Source: Candidatus Nitrososphaera gargensis Ga9.2
Lineage (GTDB): Archaea > Thermoproteota > Nitrososphaeria > Nitrososphaerales > Nitrososphaeraceae
Direction: 5' to 3'
Assembly: GCF_000303155.1 (NCBI RefSeq)
Contig: NC_018719.1
Location: 124,001 to 188,000, forward strand
DNA: 64,000 nucleotides
Shown: positions 34,567 to 43,284 of the stretch, one piece after another
How positions within the stretch are numbered: the first letter of the stretch is position 1
Layout: every line of letters starts with the position of its first letter
Position numbers and translations under genes: made by a program
The notes under the pieces: generated by a model
Databases searched by the model: none
Told to the model about the DNA's origin: nothing
Seen by the model: only the letters and a program-made list of their open reading frames with translations

Positions 34567-36001
34567 GCACGGGCTACGGCGCTTCATAAAGGCCGCATCA
34601 GCCTATGTCCCGCAGGTCCCAAAGCCAAAGAAGAAAGTTTCGCTAACAGAAAAATTCGTCTGGACTGGCATCGCGCTCTTTGCATACCTTGTCATGGCGC
34701 AGATACCGCTTTACGGCGTAACAGACGACCCGCGCTTTGACTTTCTCGCTTTTGCACGCGTAATTTTCGCAGCACAGCAAGGAACTCTGATGGAGCTTGG
34801 CATCGGGCCCATAGTCACGGCAGGCTTGCTCATGCAGCTGCTCAAGGGCTCTGACCTAATAAGGCTGGACTTCAAGAACCCTGACGATAGGTCGCTCTTT
34901 ACGTCGGCGACAAAGATAGTCACGATAATAGTAATAGTGGCAGAGGGCGCGCTGTACGGCGCAAGCGTCTATGGGCCGCTGACTGCTCCGGAAGCTCCCC
35001 ATGCCATCTATGTCCTTGTTCTGCAGCTGATAGGCGCAAGCGTCATAGTCATGTTGATGGACGAAATGGTGCAGAAGGGATGGGGCATTGGCTCTGGCCT
35101 CAGCCTGTTCATCATGGCCGGCATAGCTCAGACTATACTCTGGAGTGTGTTCAGCGTGGTGCCTGCAGACGACGGCCCGGTGGGCATATTCCCATTCACA
35201 ATAGATGCAATAGTTAACGGGCACGGCGCAGACGCGATCTTCCGTGTCGGCCAGCTCCCAAGCCTTTTTGTCCTTGCGTTGACCATTGCAATTATACTTA
35301 TACTCGTGTATATCGAGGGCATACACGTCGATGTACCGATAGTATCGACAAAGTACAGAGGCTTTACAGCCGTATACCCGATCAAGCTGCTCTACACCTC
35401 AGTTATACCTGTCATACTAGCATCTGCGCTCATCGCAAACGCTGTCTTTATGGGGAATATGTTATGGGCCAACTATAATCCGAATAACCAGAACCCGGCG
35501 TTCAACTGGATCGCCATGTTTGACACCCAGTCTGCGCAACAGGGAGGGCAGCCTACGCCAATCGGTGGCATACTATACTACATCACTGCCCCAAGGGGCC
35601 TTGATGCGGCGGCCGCAGACCCGCTAAGGGCTGTAGTCTATGTGTTATTTCTGACCGGCATTGTCACCGTGTTCTCTAGGCTGTGGGTAGAGCTTGGTGG
35701 ACTTTCGGCAAGGACTGCAGCGCGCAACCTCCTTGACGCCGATGTGCAGGTCCCTGGTTTTAGGCGCTCTGAAGGGTCGGTGGAGACTCTGCTTAACAGA
35801 TACATCCCCGCACTCACGCTTCTGAGCGGCATAATAATTGGGCTCTTGGCCGGCATTTCCGATGTTTTGAACGTCTTTGGCACTGGAACCGGCATCCTCC
35901 TTATGGTCAACATCATGGTCAGCTATTACCAGACGCTGGTCAAAGAGCAGGTAGACGTGAACATGCCCGGTCTGGCGGCTCTAATTGGCAGAAAACAATA
36001 A
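34544..36001 (+). CDS. secY: Protein translocase subunit SecY (Sec61 alpha)
   Basis: 485 aa with ten membrane helices. The plug/TM2 region and QKGWGIGSGLSLFIMAGIAQ, plus RLWVELGGLSARTAARNLLD before the last helices, are typical of archaeal SecY. Forms the Sec61-type channel for export and membrane insertion. It sits at the end of the ribosomal cluster and overlaps L15 upstream and the adenylate kinase start downstream. Confidence 0.97.
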   Translation: MSSTTTSEHGLRRFIKAASAYVPQVPKPKKKVSLTEKFVWTGIALFAYLVMAQIPLYGVTDDPRFDFLAFARVIFAAQQGTLMELGIGPIVTAGLLMQLLKGSDLIRLDFKNPDDRSLFTSATKIVTIIVIVAEGALYGASVYGPLTAPEAPHAIYVLVLQLIGASVIVMLMDEMVQKGWGIGSGLSLFIMAGIAQTILWSVFSVVPADDGPVGIFPFTIDAIVNGHGADAIFRVGQLPSLFVLALTIAIILILVYIEGIHVDVPIVSTKYRGFTAVYPIKLLYTSVIPVILASALIANAVFMGNMLWANYNPNNQNPAFNWIAMFDTQSAQQGGQPTPIGGILYYITAPRGLDAAAADPLRAVVYVLFLTGIVTVFSRLWVELGGLSARTAARNLLDADVQVPGFRRSEGSVETLLNRYIPALTLLSGIIIGLLAGISDVLNVFGTGTGILLMVNIMVSYYQTLVKEQVDVNMPGLAALIGRKQ

Positions 36002-36575
36002 ACGCGCAGTAATTGTAGGCATCCCAGGCGTGGGCAAGACCACGGTCATCACCCGCGCGGCAGAGATGCTCAACGAAAAGCGCAAGACCACTGTCGTGGT
36101 TTTCGGCACTGTCATGTTCGAAGAGGCCAAGAAGATGGGCCTCAAGAGCAGAGACGAGATGCGCAGGATGCCCGTAGAGGAGCAGCGCCGCCTGCAGGAG
36201 ATGGCCGCCCAGCGCATCGCGGAAATGAGGGACAGCATCGTTCTTATCGATACTCATCTTTTTATAAACACGGCTGAAGGGTACTACCCTGGGCTCCCGA
36301 TGAGGCTCCTCAACATCATGAAGCCGACCAACATGATAATGGTCGCTGCCGACGCAAATGAAATAGCGGAGAGGCGCAGGACCGACCAGACGCGCCAGCG
36401 CGACATCGCTTCTGCAGAAAACATCCAGAAAGAGCTTGACATTTCAAGGGTGATGGTGTCTTCGTGCTCTATACTGACAGGCGCTCCGTTTGCAATAATC
36501 ATGAATAACGATGGTCAGGTGGACGAAGCGGCAGCAAATATAGCAAAGATACTGCTAGTAGGAGATGAAAAATGA
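35985..36575 (+). CDS. adkA: Archaeal adenylate kinase (AdkA)
   Basis: 196 aa nucleoside monophosphate kinase, ATP + AMP to 2 ADP. P-loop GIPGVGKTT at about 11-19; RDEMRRMPVEEQRRLQEMAA and LLNIMKPTNMIMVAADANEI are typical of the archaeal AdkA type. TTG start at 35985 lies within the end of secY, as in other archaeal secY-adk pairs. Stop overlaps the next start. Confidence 0.93.
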   Translation: MAENNKRAVIVGIPGVGKTTVITRAAEMLNEKRKTTVVVFGTVMFEEAKKMGLKSRDEMRRMPVEEQRRLQEMAAQRIAEMRDSIVLIDTHLFINTAEGYYPGLPMRLLNIMKPTNMIMVAADANEIAERRRTDQTRQRDIASAENIQKELDISRVMVSSCSILTGAPFAIIMNNDGQVDEAAANIAKILLVGDEK

Positions 36576-37177
36576 ACTTTCAGGATCTGCTGATGCAATT
36601 TTTCTCCCCACAGTATACTACTAACCCGTGGTTCCCTGACATGCTGAGCGCAACGATCGTTGCGCTCATAATAGCTGTCGCGATGAACTTTGCCTTTGCG
36701 ATGCTCCGGAAAAAGACCACGGACATTGAAAAGATGAACAGGGTCATGAAAGAGACAAACGAATGGCGCAAGCAGTACACGGAGGCGATCAAAAAGCAGG
36801 ACAAGCCCAGAATTGAGGAGCTGAAAAAGAAGCAGGCCTATGTCAACAAGATGGCCCTTGAGATGCAGCAGCAACAGATGCGCCCTATGCTCATTTACAT
36901 GGTACCGTCGTTCCTGATCTGGATCTTTGTGTTCCCGGCAATATTTGGCGGGACCGTTGCCATGTCACCGATAGAACTGCCATTTGTGACCTGCAGCCAG
37001 GATAATGTAAACACCGACACACAGACAAGAACCAACGAAGATGGCACTACTGCTCTAACAGGACCGTGCAGGATACCCGGTCAGGTCTACCTATGGGGGT
37101 GGTTCCTGATAGGCTCGTTTGGCTTTAGCGGCATAATATCCAAGATAACAAAGACCAGCATGCCGAGCATGACTTAG
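36572..37177 (+). CDS. EMC3/DUF106 (archaeal YidC-like) membrane insertase
   Basis: 201 aa. Three hydrophobic segments (about 22-44, 107-128, 172-190) with a charged coiled coil between the first two (KMNRVMKETNEWRKQYTEAI). This is the archaeal Oxa1/YidC/EMC3 topology; such proteins insert membrane proteins. The secY-adk-DUF106-cmk order is common in archaea. ATG overlaps the adkA stop. Confidence 0.92.
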   Translation: MNFQDLLMQFFSPQYTTNPWFPDMLSATIVALIIAVAMNFAFAMLRKKTTDIEKMNRVMKETNEWRKQYTEAIKKQDKPRIEELKKKQAYVNKMALEMQQQQMRPMLIYMVPSFLIWIFVFPAIFGGTVAMSPIELPFVTCSQDNVNTDTQTRTNEDGTTALTGPCRIPGQVYLWGWFLIGSFGFSGIISKITKTSMPSMT

Positions 37178-37179
37178 AA

Positions 37180-37767
37180 TTGGTGGCGGCCAACAAATTC
37201 AGCATTGTCATTTCAGGCTGGCCCGCCGTGGGCAAGACTACGATAGCGGCCAAGCTCGCCGAGGAATTCGGCCTTGTGATGTACAACGGCGGCGATATAC
37301 TAAAGATGCTTGCAGCGGAAAAGGGCTACTTCACCGGCAGGGACGACTGGTGGGACACTGCAGAGGCGAAAAAGTTCATGCAGGAGCGCAAGTCCGACCC
37401 GTCGTTTGACAAAAAGGTGGACAAAAAGTTGGCCGAGATAGTGAGAAAGGGCGGCGCAGTCATTACCAGCTACACGCTCCCTTGGCTCGTGCAAGGAGAA
37501 GAATCCCTGATCAAGATTTGGCTCAGGGGCTCCTCAGAAAACAGGGCAAAAAGGATGGCAAACCGTGATGACATCAGCTTTGCAGAGGCAAAAAAGATAA
37601 TCGCGCTACGGGACAAGGAGAATAAAAAGATCTACCACAGGCTGTACGGCTTTCGCTTTGGGGAGGACCTGACGGTCTTTGATTATGTGCTCAACACCGA
37701 CAAGCTGCCACTCGATTCGCTTATTGAGATATCCAAATTAATAGTAAGGCGGCAAATAGGTGGATAA
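37180..37767 (+). CDS. cmk: Cytidylate kinase (archaeal type)
   Basis: 195 aa. P-loop SGWPAVGKTTIAAKLAEEFG at about 9-28, YNGGDILKMLA next, and the LRGSSENRAKRMANRDDIS block in the C-terminal half. Phosphorylates CMP/dCMP. Start TTG 37180 or GTG 37183, 2-5 bp after the insertase stop. Precedes cbf5 as in many archaea. Confidence 0.92.
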   Translation: MVAANKFSIVISGWPAVGKTTIAAKLAEEFGLVMYNGGDILKMLAAEKGYFTGRDDWWDTAEAKKFMQERKSDPSFDKKVDKKLAEIVRKGGAVITSYTLPWLVQGEESLIKIWLRGSSENRAKRMANRDDISFAEAKKIIALRDKENKKIYHRLYGFRFGEDLTVFDYVLNTDKLPLDSLIEISKLIVRRQIGG

Positions 37768-37794
37768 TAGTAGTAGAGGTAGTAGGTAATAGCC

Positions 37795-38862
37795 TTGAAC
37801 CTGCCGCAGCTGGAGAACCTTGTCAAAGTAGACGACGATGTCACCAACGACAACTATGGCCACTATCCTGACAGGCGGCCTATCGAGTCATTGCTATACT
37901 ACGGCCTTGTGCTTGTAGACAAGCCTGCCGGGCCCACGAGCCACGAGGTGGTGGCGTGGGTAAAGCGGATACTGGAGATCGAAAAAGCGGGTCACAGTGG
38001 CACGCTTGATCCGGGAGCGACCGGCCTCTTGCCGCTCGGCCTAGGGGAAGGCACCAAGGCGCTGTCGGTGCTGCTGCTTGGACCAAAGGAGTACTATGCC
38101 CTTGCACGCCTCCACTCGCACATTTCAGTTGACAGGCTAAAGCGGGTCATGCAAGAGTTTACTGGCGAGATCTACCAGCGCCCGCCCCAGCGCTCATCTG
38201 TCAGGCGCGTCACCCGCGTCAGGACCGTGTATGAATTCGATTACCTTGAGAACTATGACAGGCTGGTACTCATGCGGATCCTCTGCCAGGCAGGGACGTA
38301 CATCCGCAAGATAATCTACGACATCGGAGAGGTGCTGTCGCCGGGGGCCACGATGGTCGAGCTCCGCAGGACGAGGGTGAGCAACCTATCGGAGCAGAAC
38401 AGTGGCGGCCTTGTAAAGCTGCACGATCTTGCAGACGCGTACCAGCGCTACAAGGAGAGCAAGGACGACGAAAAACTGCGCCGGCTGATCCTGCCTATAG
38501 AGCACTGCCTTGAGGGCATACGTGCTGTGACAGTCCGCGACACGGCGGTTGACGCGCTGTGCCACGGGGCGCCGCTTGCGGTGCCGGGAGTGGTGGCCGT
38601 GCCAAAGGACCTACGGGTAGGCGAGCTTGTGGGCGTGTACACGCTCAAGGGCGAGGTGGTGGGCCTCGGACAGGCAGCAATGACAAAGGAAGAGATCGAG
38701 CAGAATGCCCGGGGGATAGCGTTTGCAATGAAGCGACTGATCATGAAGCCGGGCACGTACCCAAAGGCGTGGCGGTCTAAGGGCGAGCAGGCAGCAGTAG
38801 TCAACGTGCCGACAGAAGTCGACCTAGACAGGCTGGAAAATGAGCACGCCGACGAGCTGTAG
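37795..38862 (+). CDS. cbf5: tRNA/rRNA pseudouridine synthase Cbf5
   Basis: 355 aa catalytic subunit of H/ACA ribonucleoproteins (with Nop10, Gar1, L7Ae). Catalytic Asp in AGHSGTLDPGATGLLPLGLG near residue 70; C-terminal PUA domain from about residue 250 (CHGAPLAVPGVVAVPKDLRV). TTG start at 37795 gives the usual length, with no competing ATG nearby. End of the ribosomal-protein/secY cluster. Confidence 0.95.
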   Translation: MNLPQLENLVKVDDDVTNDNYGHYPDRRPIESLLYYGLVLVDKPAGPTSHEVVAWVKRILEIEKAGHSGTLDPGATGLLPLGLGEGTKALSVLLLGPKEYYALARLHSHISVDRLKRVMQEFTGEIYQRPPQRSSVRRVTRVRTVYEFDYLENYDRLVLMRILCQAGTYIRKIIYDIGEVLSPGATMVELRRTRVSNLSEQNSGGLVKLHDLADAYQRYKESKDDEKLRRLILPIEHCLEGIRAVTVRDTAVDALCHGAPLAVPGVVAVPKDLRVGELVGVYTLKGEVVGLGQAAMTKEEIEQNARGIAFAMKRLIMKPGTYPKAWRSKGEQAAVVNVPTEVDLDRLENEHADEL

Positions 38863-38875
38863 TAATAAAAAATTG

Positions 38876-39037
38876 CTAGAGGGTTTCGCCGATGCCGGGC
38901 CTCTTGCGATCCAGCTTGGCGATGTTCTTTGCAAGGTTTTCAATCGTGCCAGGAATATGGCACTTGCACATGCAATCCGCGCAGTCGACGTGGTTGCCGC
39001 CCTTGCAATGATCGGATAACCCTTGAGTAGTAGCCAA
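38876..39037 (-). CDS. Cys-rich miniprotein, 53 aa
   Basis: TTG 39037 to TAG 38876. Cysteines and histidines are concentrated in DHCKGGNHVDCADCMCKCH (residues 9-27), then a helical tail (GTIENLAKNIAKLDRKRPGI). The pattern resembles another miniprotein at 62492 with CxCxCH. Probably a zinc- or other metal-binding knuckle. It is convergent with cbf5 (13 bp apart). Function unknown. Confidence 0.6.
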   Translation of the reverse strand: MATTQGLSDHCKGGNHVDCADCMCKCHIPGTIENLAKNIAKLDRKRPGIGETL

Positions 39038-39467
39038 AATAACCGTTGTTAGTTTTGCAAGTTCCTCAATTTTTAGCTTTTGTCTTGGCCATCGGCGCTC
39101 GTATATGTGCGTGTGCGTTTCCAGTGGGGCATGTGTGTATATGGAGAAAAAATGATGCAGAGCTGCTGCATTTTATATACAAAAAATGCTACAATTTACG
39201 AAATGTGCTTCCAGTCAAATTTTGGTGCATTGCGCACGTTTTACACACAAAAATGGTGCATTTGCAAAACACATGTATAACATGCACGTTTCCAGTCCAA
39301 GAATGATTAGTTCTTTTATAGCCTGATTAAAAAATTAAGCTATCGCTAGTTGACACTAGATGGCTGTGGTAGTCGTTTGTATAGTAGATAGTTTGGGATT
39401 GAGTTTGTATGACCTGTATGGCGTGGCTTATGATTAATATACAGATGTGCCAGTGCAAGATGTAAGT
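39038..39467. other. 430-bp gap with degenerate direct repeats
   Basis: No credible gene. Three degenerate copies of a unit with a TATA-like run followed by GCGTTTCCAGT occur at 39101-39125, 39171-39216 (GTGCTTCCAGT) and 39272-39296. Between them GGTGCAT recurs (39224, 39254) with related TGCTGCAT (39164). The tRNA promoter TATA-like TTAATATAC is at 39433-39441. Possibly several short transcripts or an ancient duplication. Confidence 0.45.
39101..39296 (+). repeat. Three degenerate repeats with TTTCCAGT
   Basis: Copies 1 and 3 share TATA followed by a purine/pyrimidine spacer and CGTTTCCAGT; copy 2 has GCTTCCAGT. Spacing is about 90 and 82 bp. Each copy carries its own TATA-like element, so each could be a small promoter. 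No hairpin or palindromic CRISPR-like structure. Confidence 0.4.
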
Positions 39468-39568
39468 GCCGGGATCGCCTAGCCCGGTAGGGCGCAAGCC
39501 TGGAATTTGTCAAACCGGCCAGCTTGTGACCCGTGAGGGTCCCGAGGGTTCAAATCCCTCTCCCGGCG
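39468..39568 (+). tRNA. tRNA-Ser(GGA) with a 15-nt intron
   Basis: Acceptor GCCGGGA pairs with TCCCGGC; discriminator G. D stem GCCT/GGGC, anticodon stem CAAGC/GCTTG, long variable arm (GACCC/GGGTC) as in class II tRNA, and T arm GAGGG/TTCAAAT/CCCTC. Anticodon GGA at 39502-39504. The extra 15 nt (39506-39520) sit after position 37, the canonical site. CTGG/CCGG forms the 4-bp central helix with 3-nt bulges AAT and CCA, a bulge-helix-bulge cut by the archaeal splicing endonuclease. CCA is not encoded. Confidence 0.93.
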
Positions 39569-39796
39569 CTTGAAATAATAATACATCTATAGAAGATGCT
39601 TATTGATGACTGAATTGCGTTTTCAGCGGTACTGTTAACTAACTTACACCATTTGACGAACAATAGAGGAAAACGTGAGCAAACAATAAGTTGACAGAAC
39701 TCTGTTGTTGTTTTGCCAGAGTTTTTACGGTTTGATCAGCAGATTTGAACTATAGAGCCGTTTTACTTTAGCGTTAAATATGACTCTCTTGCCCCA

Positions 39797-40009
39797 ATGA
39801 CGATGAAAGAAAACTTGATCGACTGGCAAGTATCAACAACTACTGCCGCTACCCTAAATGCTCTGTATGTTGTTGATAATGGTGCGCCGTTAAGCAATGA
39901 TGATGCTTGTTATTATCATAATCATCAAGAATTGGTATCAACAACCACTATCTCAAGGCCATCGTCATTCAAGAAGATGAAAGGAGAGGAGAGTCGGGAG
40001 CTGTCATGA
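39797..40009 (+). CDS. Small protein translationally coupled to the TackOD1 gene
   Basis: 70 aa, hydrophilic, Thr/Ser/Asn-rich (VSTTTAATLNALYVVDNGAP, YYHNHQELVSTTTISRPSSF). No motif. A TATA-like TTAAATA about 23 bp upstream fits a leaderless start at 39797. Its stop overlaps the next start (ATGA), so it is the first gene of the 39797-43238 operon. It may be a real small subunit or a leader peptide. Confidence 0.55.
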   Translation: MTMKENLIDWQVSTTTAATLNALYVVDNGAPLSNDDACYYHNHQELVSTTTISRPSSFKKMKGEESRELS

Positions 40010-41619
40010 GCTACGTTCAATTTGCGCTTGCTCCAATTGCCACGCTGGTCGCCGGTCTCTCATTTGCAATATTCTTCTTCAGAATTGGAAAGGTCGGGCC
40101 CAAGATAAGCAACTTGGCTTTTGTGATATGGGCGGCAGGATCAGGGGTGGCCATGTGGTACGGTTCACTGGCTTTCAAAGAACAACTCGCAAATGCCATG
40201 CTATTTTCTGATTTCACTTCCCTGATAAGAAACACTCCGTATTCGACCTTGGTCTACGGAAGTGTTCAGCAAACAGCGGCCGCTGCGCTCATTGGGATTT
40301 ACGAGATTACAATGGTTGCAGGGTTCGTCATTTTAGTTAATATCAGATCCCATTCCCATTTGCGCTCCCAGCAACAGCAATACTTGAAAGAGTCTGAAAA
40401 TGCAATTTCTGGTTCGCCACAGATTGGGGTCAGTACCGTTGTTCCCGCAAGTCGTAATGACGACGATGATGAATTTGATTTCCAGACTATGCGCCAAAAA
40501 GGTGACAACAACAGAGCAGGCACGCTTCATTATTCTTCTGCCGGCTACAAACTTCAAGAGAACTCTGTCGCCCATGACGCTCAGGCTTCTTCAAACACCC
40601 TCAGCAAGGAAGAGCTAACAATCATGGAGTTGTTTCTGTTTGGAAGAGTAAGCAAGATCACTCCTCGCGTAGACCTGTCAAAGCCAGAGGGATACTTCTT
40701 TGAAGGCGCGCCAATCTCGAACATGGATACCAGCAGGCTGAGGCAGATTTTGGATTCGCTGACGCGCAAAAAGCTGCTCAATCTGGAATTCTCGGACAAG
40801 ATCCTGTCATGCAAATCCTGTGGTTCTCCAAACATCCAGCTCAGGAACATGTGCCCTTCATGCAAGTCAATGAGGCTGAGCAAACACAACGTGCTGGAAC
40901 ACTTCGCTTGCGGACTTGTGGACAAGCAGGAGAACTTCCAAAACTCCAATGGGGATCTCGTTTGCCCAAAGTGTCACACCAAACTCCAGCTGATAGGCTC
41001 GGACTACCGCAACCTGTCCCAGATGTACATCTGCCAAGAATGCAATTCGCGGAACAAGGACCTCCTCCAGATGATGAAGTGCGCTGGATGCGGAACAGAG
41101 CTGGAAATTGGCGAAGAAAACGAGCAGTATCTGTACGCATATACGCTGAACGAAGTCGCCGCGCAGAAGCTTGGCGATCAGATCAAGCCCTTGGGAGCCT
41201 GCATAGCGCACTTTAGGTCGCTTGGCTACACGGTAGTATCTCCAGCTTTTGTGATAGGCAAATCGGGAACGCAGCACATTTTCGATGCTCTCGTGCTGGG
41301 AGGCGTACAGGGTCTCGAGACAAATAGACGACTGGGCGGGGCTCCTTACAAGCTGGCAAACGACTCAAGCAGCAACATGGTTCTTGAAATCATCATTTCA
41401 AGCAATCAGGTAAACTTGGAGCAGATAACCCGAGCCTACGGCAAAATGTGCGATGTCGATTGCGAATCCCTGATCTTTGCGATTCCGGGGGCCTCGGACA
41501 ATGCCCGCAGCTACGCATCAGGATTCAACATACGACTAGTCGAAGGAAAGACCATCGAACAAGCCTTGGAGAGGCTGAACATTCTGCCCGCAGTCGGCAG
41601 CAGCAGGGGTACGAACTGA
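40006..41619 (+). CDS. Membrane TackOD1-type zinc-ribbon protein with nuclease-like C-terminus
   Basis: 537 aa. Three N-terminal helices (about 7-28, 37-55, 87-113). A helical/winged part with SKEELTIMELFLFGRVSKIT follows at about 200. Zinc-ribbon series at 265-375: CKSCGSPNIQLRNMCPSCKS, CPKCHTKLQLIGSDYRNLSQ, CQEC, CAGC. This is the thaumarchaeal output domain 1 pattern. The C-terminal 150 residues resemble an Mrr-like restriction-nuclease fold (FDALVL ... NMVLEIIISS ... RLVEGKTIEQALERL). A membrane sensor/regulator of the next glycosyltransferase is likely. Confidence 0.8.
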   Translation: MSYVQFALAPIATLVAGLSFAIFFFRIGKVGPKISNLAFVIWAAGSGVAMWYGSLAFKEQLANAMLFSDFTSLIRNTPYSTLVYGSVQQTAAAALIGIYEITMVAGFVILVNIRSHSHLRSQQQQYLKESENAISGSPQIGVSTVVPASRNDDDDEFDFQTMRQKGDNNRAGTLHYSSAGYKLQENSVAHDAQASSNTLSKEELTIMELFLFGRVSKITPRVDLSKPEGYFFEGAPISNMDTSRLRQILDSLTRKKLLNLEFSDKILSCKSCGSPNIQLRNMCPSCKSMRLSKHNVLEHFACGLVDKQENFQNSNGDLVCPKCHTKLQLIGSDYRNLSQMYICQECNSRNKDLLQMMKCAGCGTELEIGEENEQYLYAYTLNEVAAQKLGDQIKPLGACIAHFRSLGYTVVSPAFVIGKSGTQHIFDALVLGGVQGLETNRRLGGAPYKLANDSSSNMVLEIIISSNQVNLEQITRAYGKMCDVDCESLIFAIPGASDNARSYASGFNIRLVEGKTIEQALERLNILPAVGSSRGTN

Positions 41620-41642
41620 CGCGCTGGTTCACCAGATGAAAA

Positions 41643-43238
41643 TTGGCCTCTAAAGTAAAAGATCAGGTGCAAAGAAGCGCGCGGAGCGGAGGCAAGAACG
41701 ATGGCGATAAGACTTCTTTTTCCTCGTCCTTGCCTAGTGGCAATAATAATAACATCATCAATCGCTCAACCGTGCTATTCAGCGTACTGGCAATCGTTAC
41801 CCTTGTCGCAGTGACGTTAGCGATAGGAGCCATCGATGTATACCTCGCAGCAGCCTGTGCCCTAGCCGGCAACATCTATCTTCTCTGGCTCCTAAAGAGC
41901 GCACAGACAAAAAAGAAGCAGAAGAAAAAACTTGGGCGAAAGCGCGGATTTGCCCCCGTCCTGCTTGTTGGCATTGGACCTGTCGTAGGCTCGCTGGTAT
42001 TTTTCTTCCTTGGTTACCTTGGGTCCCCTGCCGAAGCGATTACAAGAATGTTGATGACAGTAGGCTTTAGCATTTCGCTCTTTGTCAGCTCGTTCCCCCT
42101 GCCTCTTGCAATAAAGTTCAAGCTCCTTGAAGGCCGCCAGCAAAACCAAGAGTCGTACAGGCCGCTTGTGACAATACTCGTTCCGGCGTATAACGAGCAG
42201 GAAGTAATATCGAGAACCCTTGAGAGCCTCATGAACCTGAAATACGGAAACAAGGAGATTATCGTGATCGACGACGGCTCCACAGACCTCACCCCTGTAA
42301 TTGCATCATGGTATAGGCAGTTTGGGGTAAAAGTGCTGAGGAAACCTAACGGCGGCAAGGCTTCTGCCCTAAATTACGGACTGCTCTTTGCCCGCGGCGA
42401 GATCATAATCACGATAGACTCCGACAGCATGGTCGAGCGCGACGCGATTAACAAGATAGTCTCCATCATGAGAGATGAAAATATGCTGGCTGTTGCAGGA
42501 AACATCAGGGTCCTCAATAGCAACTCGATGCTCACCAAAATCCAAGAACTGGAATACCTGATGTCGATAAACATGCTGCGGAGGGCTTTCGCCCTGTTCG
42601 GCTCTGTGATGGTAGTGCCGGGGGCGTTTGGAGCCTTTAGGAAGAGAGAGACAATTCAGGTTGGCAGCTATGACAATGACACAATAACCGAGGACTTTGA
42701 TCTCACCATCAAGCTGCTAAAAACAGGAGGGGCGGTAGGTTCAAGCTCAGCCGGGCTTGCCTACACGGAAGTTCCATCGTCATGGAAAGTGCTATACAAG
42801 CAAAGGCTGCGCTGGAGCACTGGGACGTACCAGACGATCTTCAAACACCGGGACGTCATCTGGAACACGCGGTATGATCTGCTACATTCTCTGGTCTTTC
42901 CTATGATCCTGCTCTCGCTGTTTAACCCCATAACAAGCTTTGTCGGGATAGGGGCCGGAATTTACCTTGCGCTCACAGGAGGTCTGTTGATATTTCTGGG
43001 AATGCAGTTGATATTCCTCATAGTTCAGGTCTTCATGTCTCTGGTCGCGCTTTCCATTGACAACGAGAGGTACAGGCTTGCGTTGTATTCACCATTCTTT
43101 GTCCTTGTCTACAAGCAGGTCATAGATTTCACAACGCTGGTCTCGGCATTCCGGGCAGCCTTCAGCGGGAGCAAACAGTGGCATAAAATCGACAGGTCGG
43201 GCGGCATGCAAGCGATCAAAGTCTCCAACAAGGGCTGA
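41643..43238 (+). CDS. Processive family 2 glycosyltransferase (polysaccharide synthase type)
   Basis: 531 aa. Membrane helices at about 42-85, 104-125, 131-155 and three more at the C-terminus flank a GT-A domain. Catalytic signatures: D210/D211 in IVIDDGSTD, D259xD261 in TIDSDS, TED at 349-351, and QRLRW at 387-391. This D,D,D,Q(R)xRW set is that of NodC, PgaC, chitin and hyaluronan synthases, which polymerise beta-linked hexoses. TTG start at 41643. 24 bp after the TackOD1 gene, so one operon. The polymer made is unknown. Confidence 0.9.
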   Translation: MASKVKDQVQRSARSGGKNDGDKTSFSSSLPSGNNNNIINRSTVLFSVLAIVTLVAVTLAIGAIDVYLAAACALAGNIYLLWLLKSAQTKKKQKKKLGRKRGFAPVLLVGIGPVVGSLVFFFLGYLGSPAEAITRMLMTVGFSISLFVSSFPLPLAIKFKLLEGRQQNQESYRPLVTILVPAYNEQEVISRTLESLMNLKYGNKEIIVIDDGSTDLTPVIASWYRQFGVKVLRKPNGGKASALNYGLLFARGEIIITIDSDSMVERDAINKIVSIMRDENMLAVAGNIRVLNSNSMLTKIQELEYLMSINMLRRAFALFGSVMVVPGAFGAFRKRETIQVGSYDNDTITEDFDLTIKLLKTGGAVGSSSAGLAYTEVPSSWKVLYKQRLRWSTGTYQTIFKHRDVIWNTRYDLLHSLVFPMILLSLFNPITSFVGIGAGIYLALTGGLLIFLGMQLIFLIVQVFMSLVALSIDNERYRLALYSPFFVLVYKQVIDFTTLVSAFRAAFSGSKQWHKIDRSGGMQAIKVSNKG

Positions 43239-43284
43239 TGATCCGCCTGCCACTGCTACTATGAAACGCTGTATGTCCCTCGGC

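Noticed and set aside
40006-41619. A restriction-modification enzyme
   Set aside because: The C-terminal part resembles an Mrr-like fold, but there is no methylase nearby and the protein is membrane-bound with a zinc-ribbon series typical of TackOD1.
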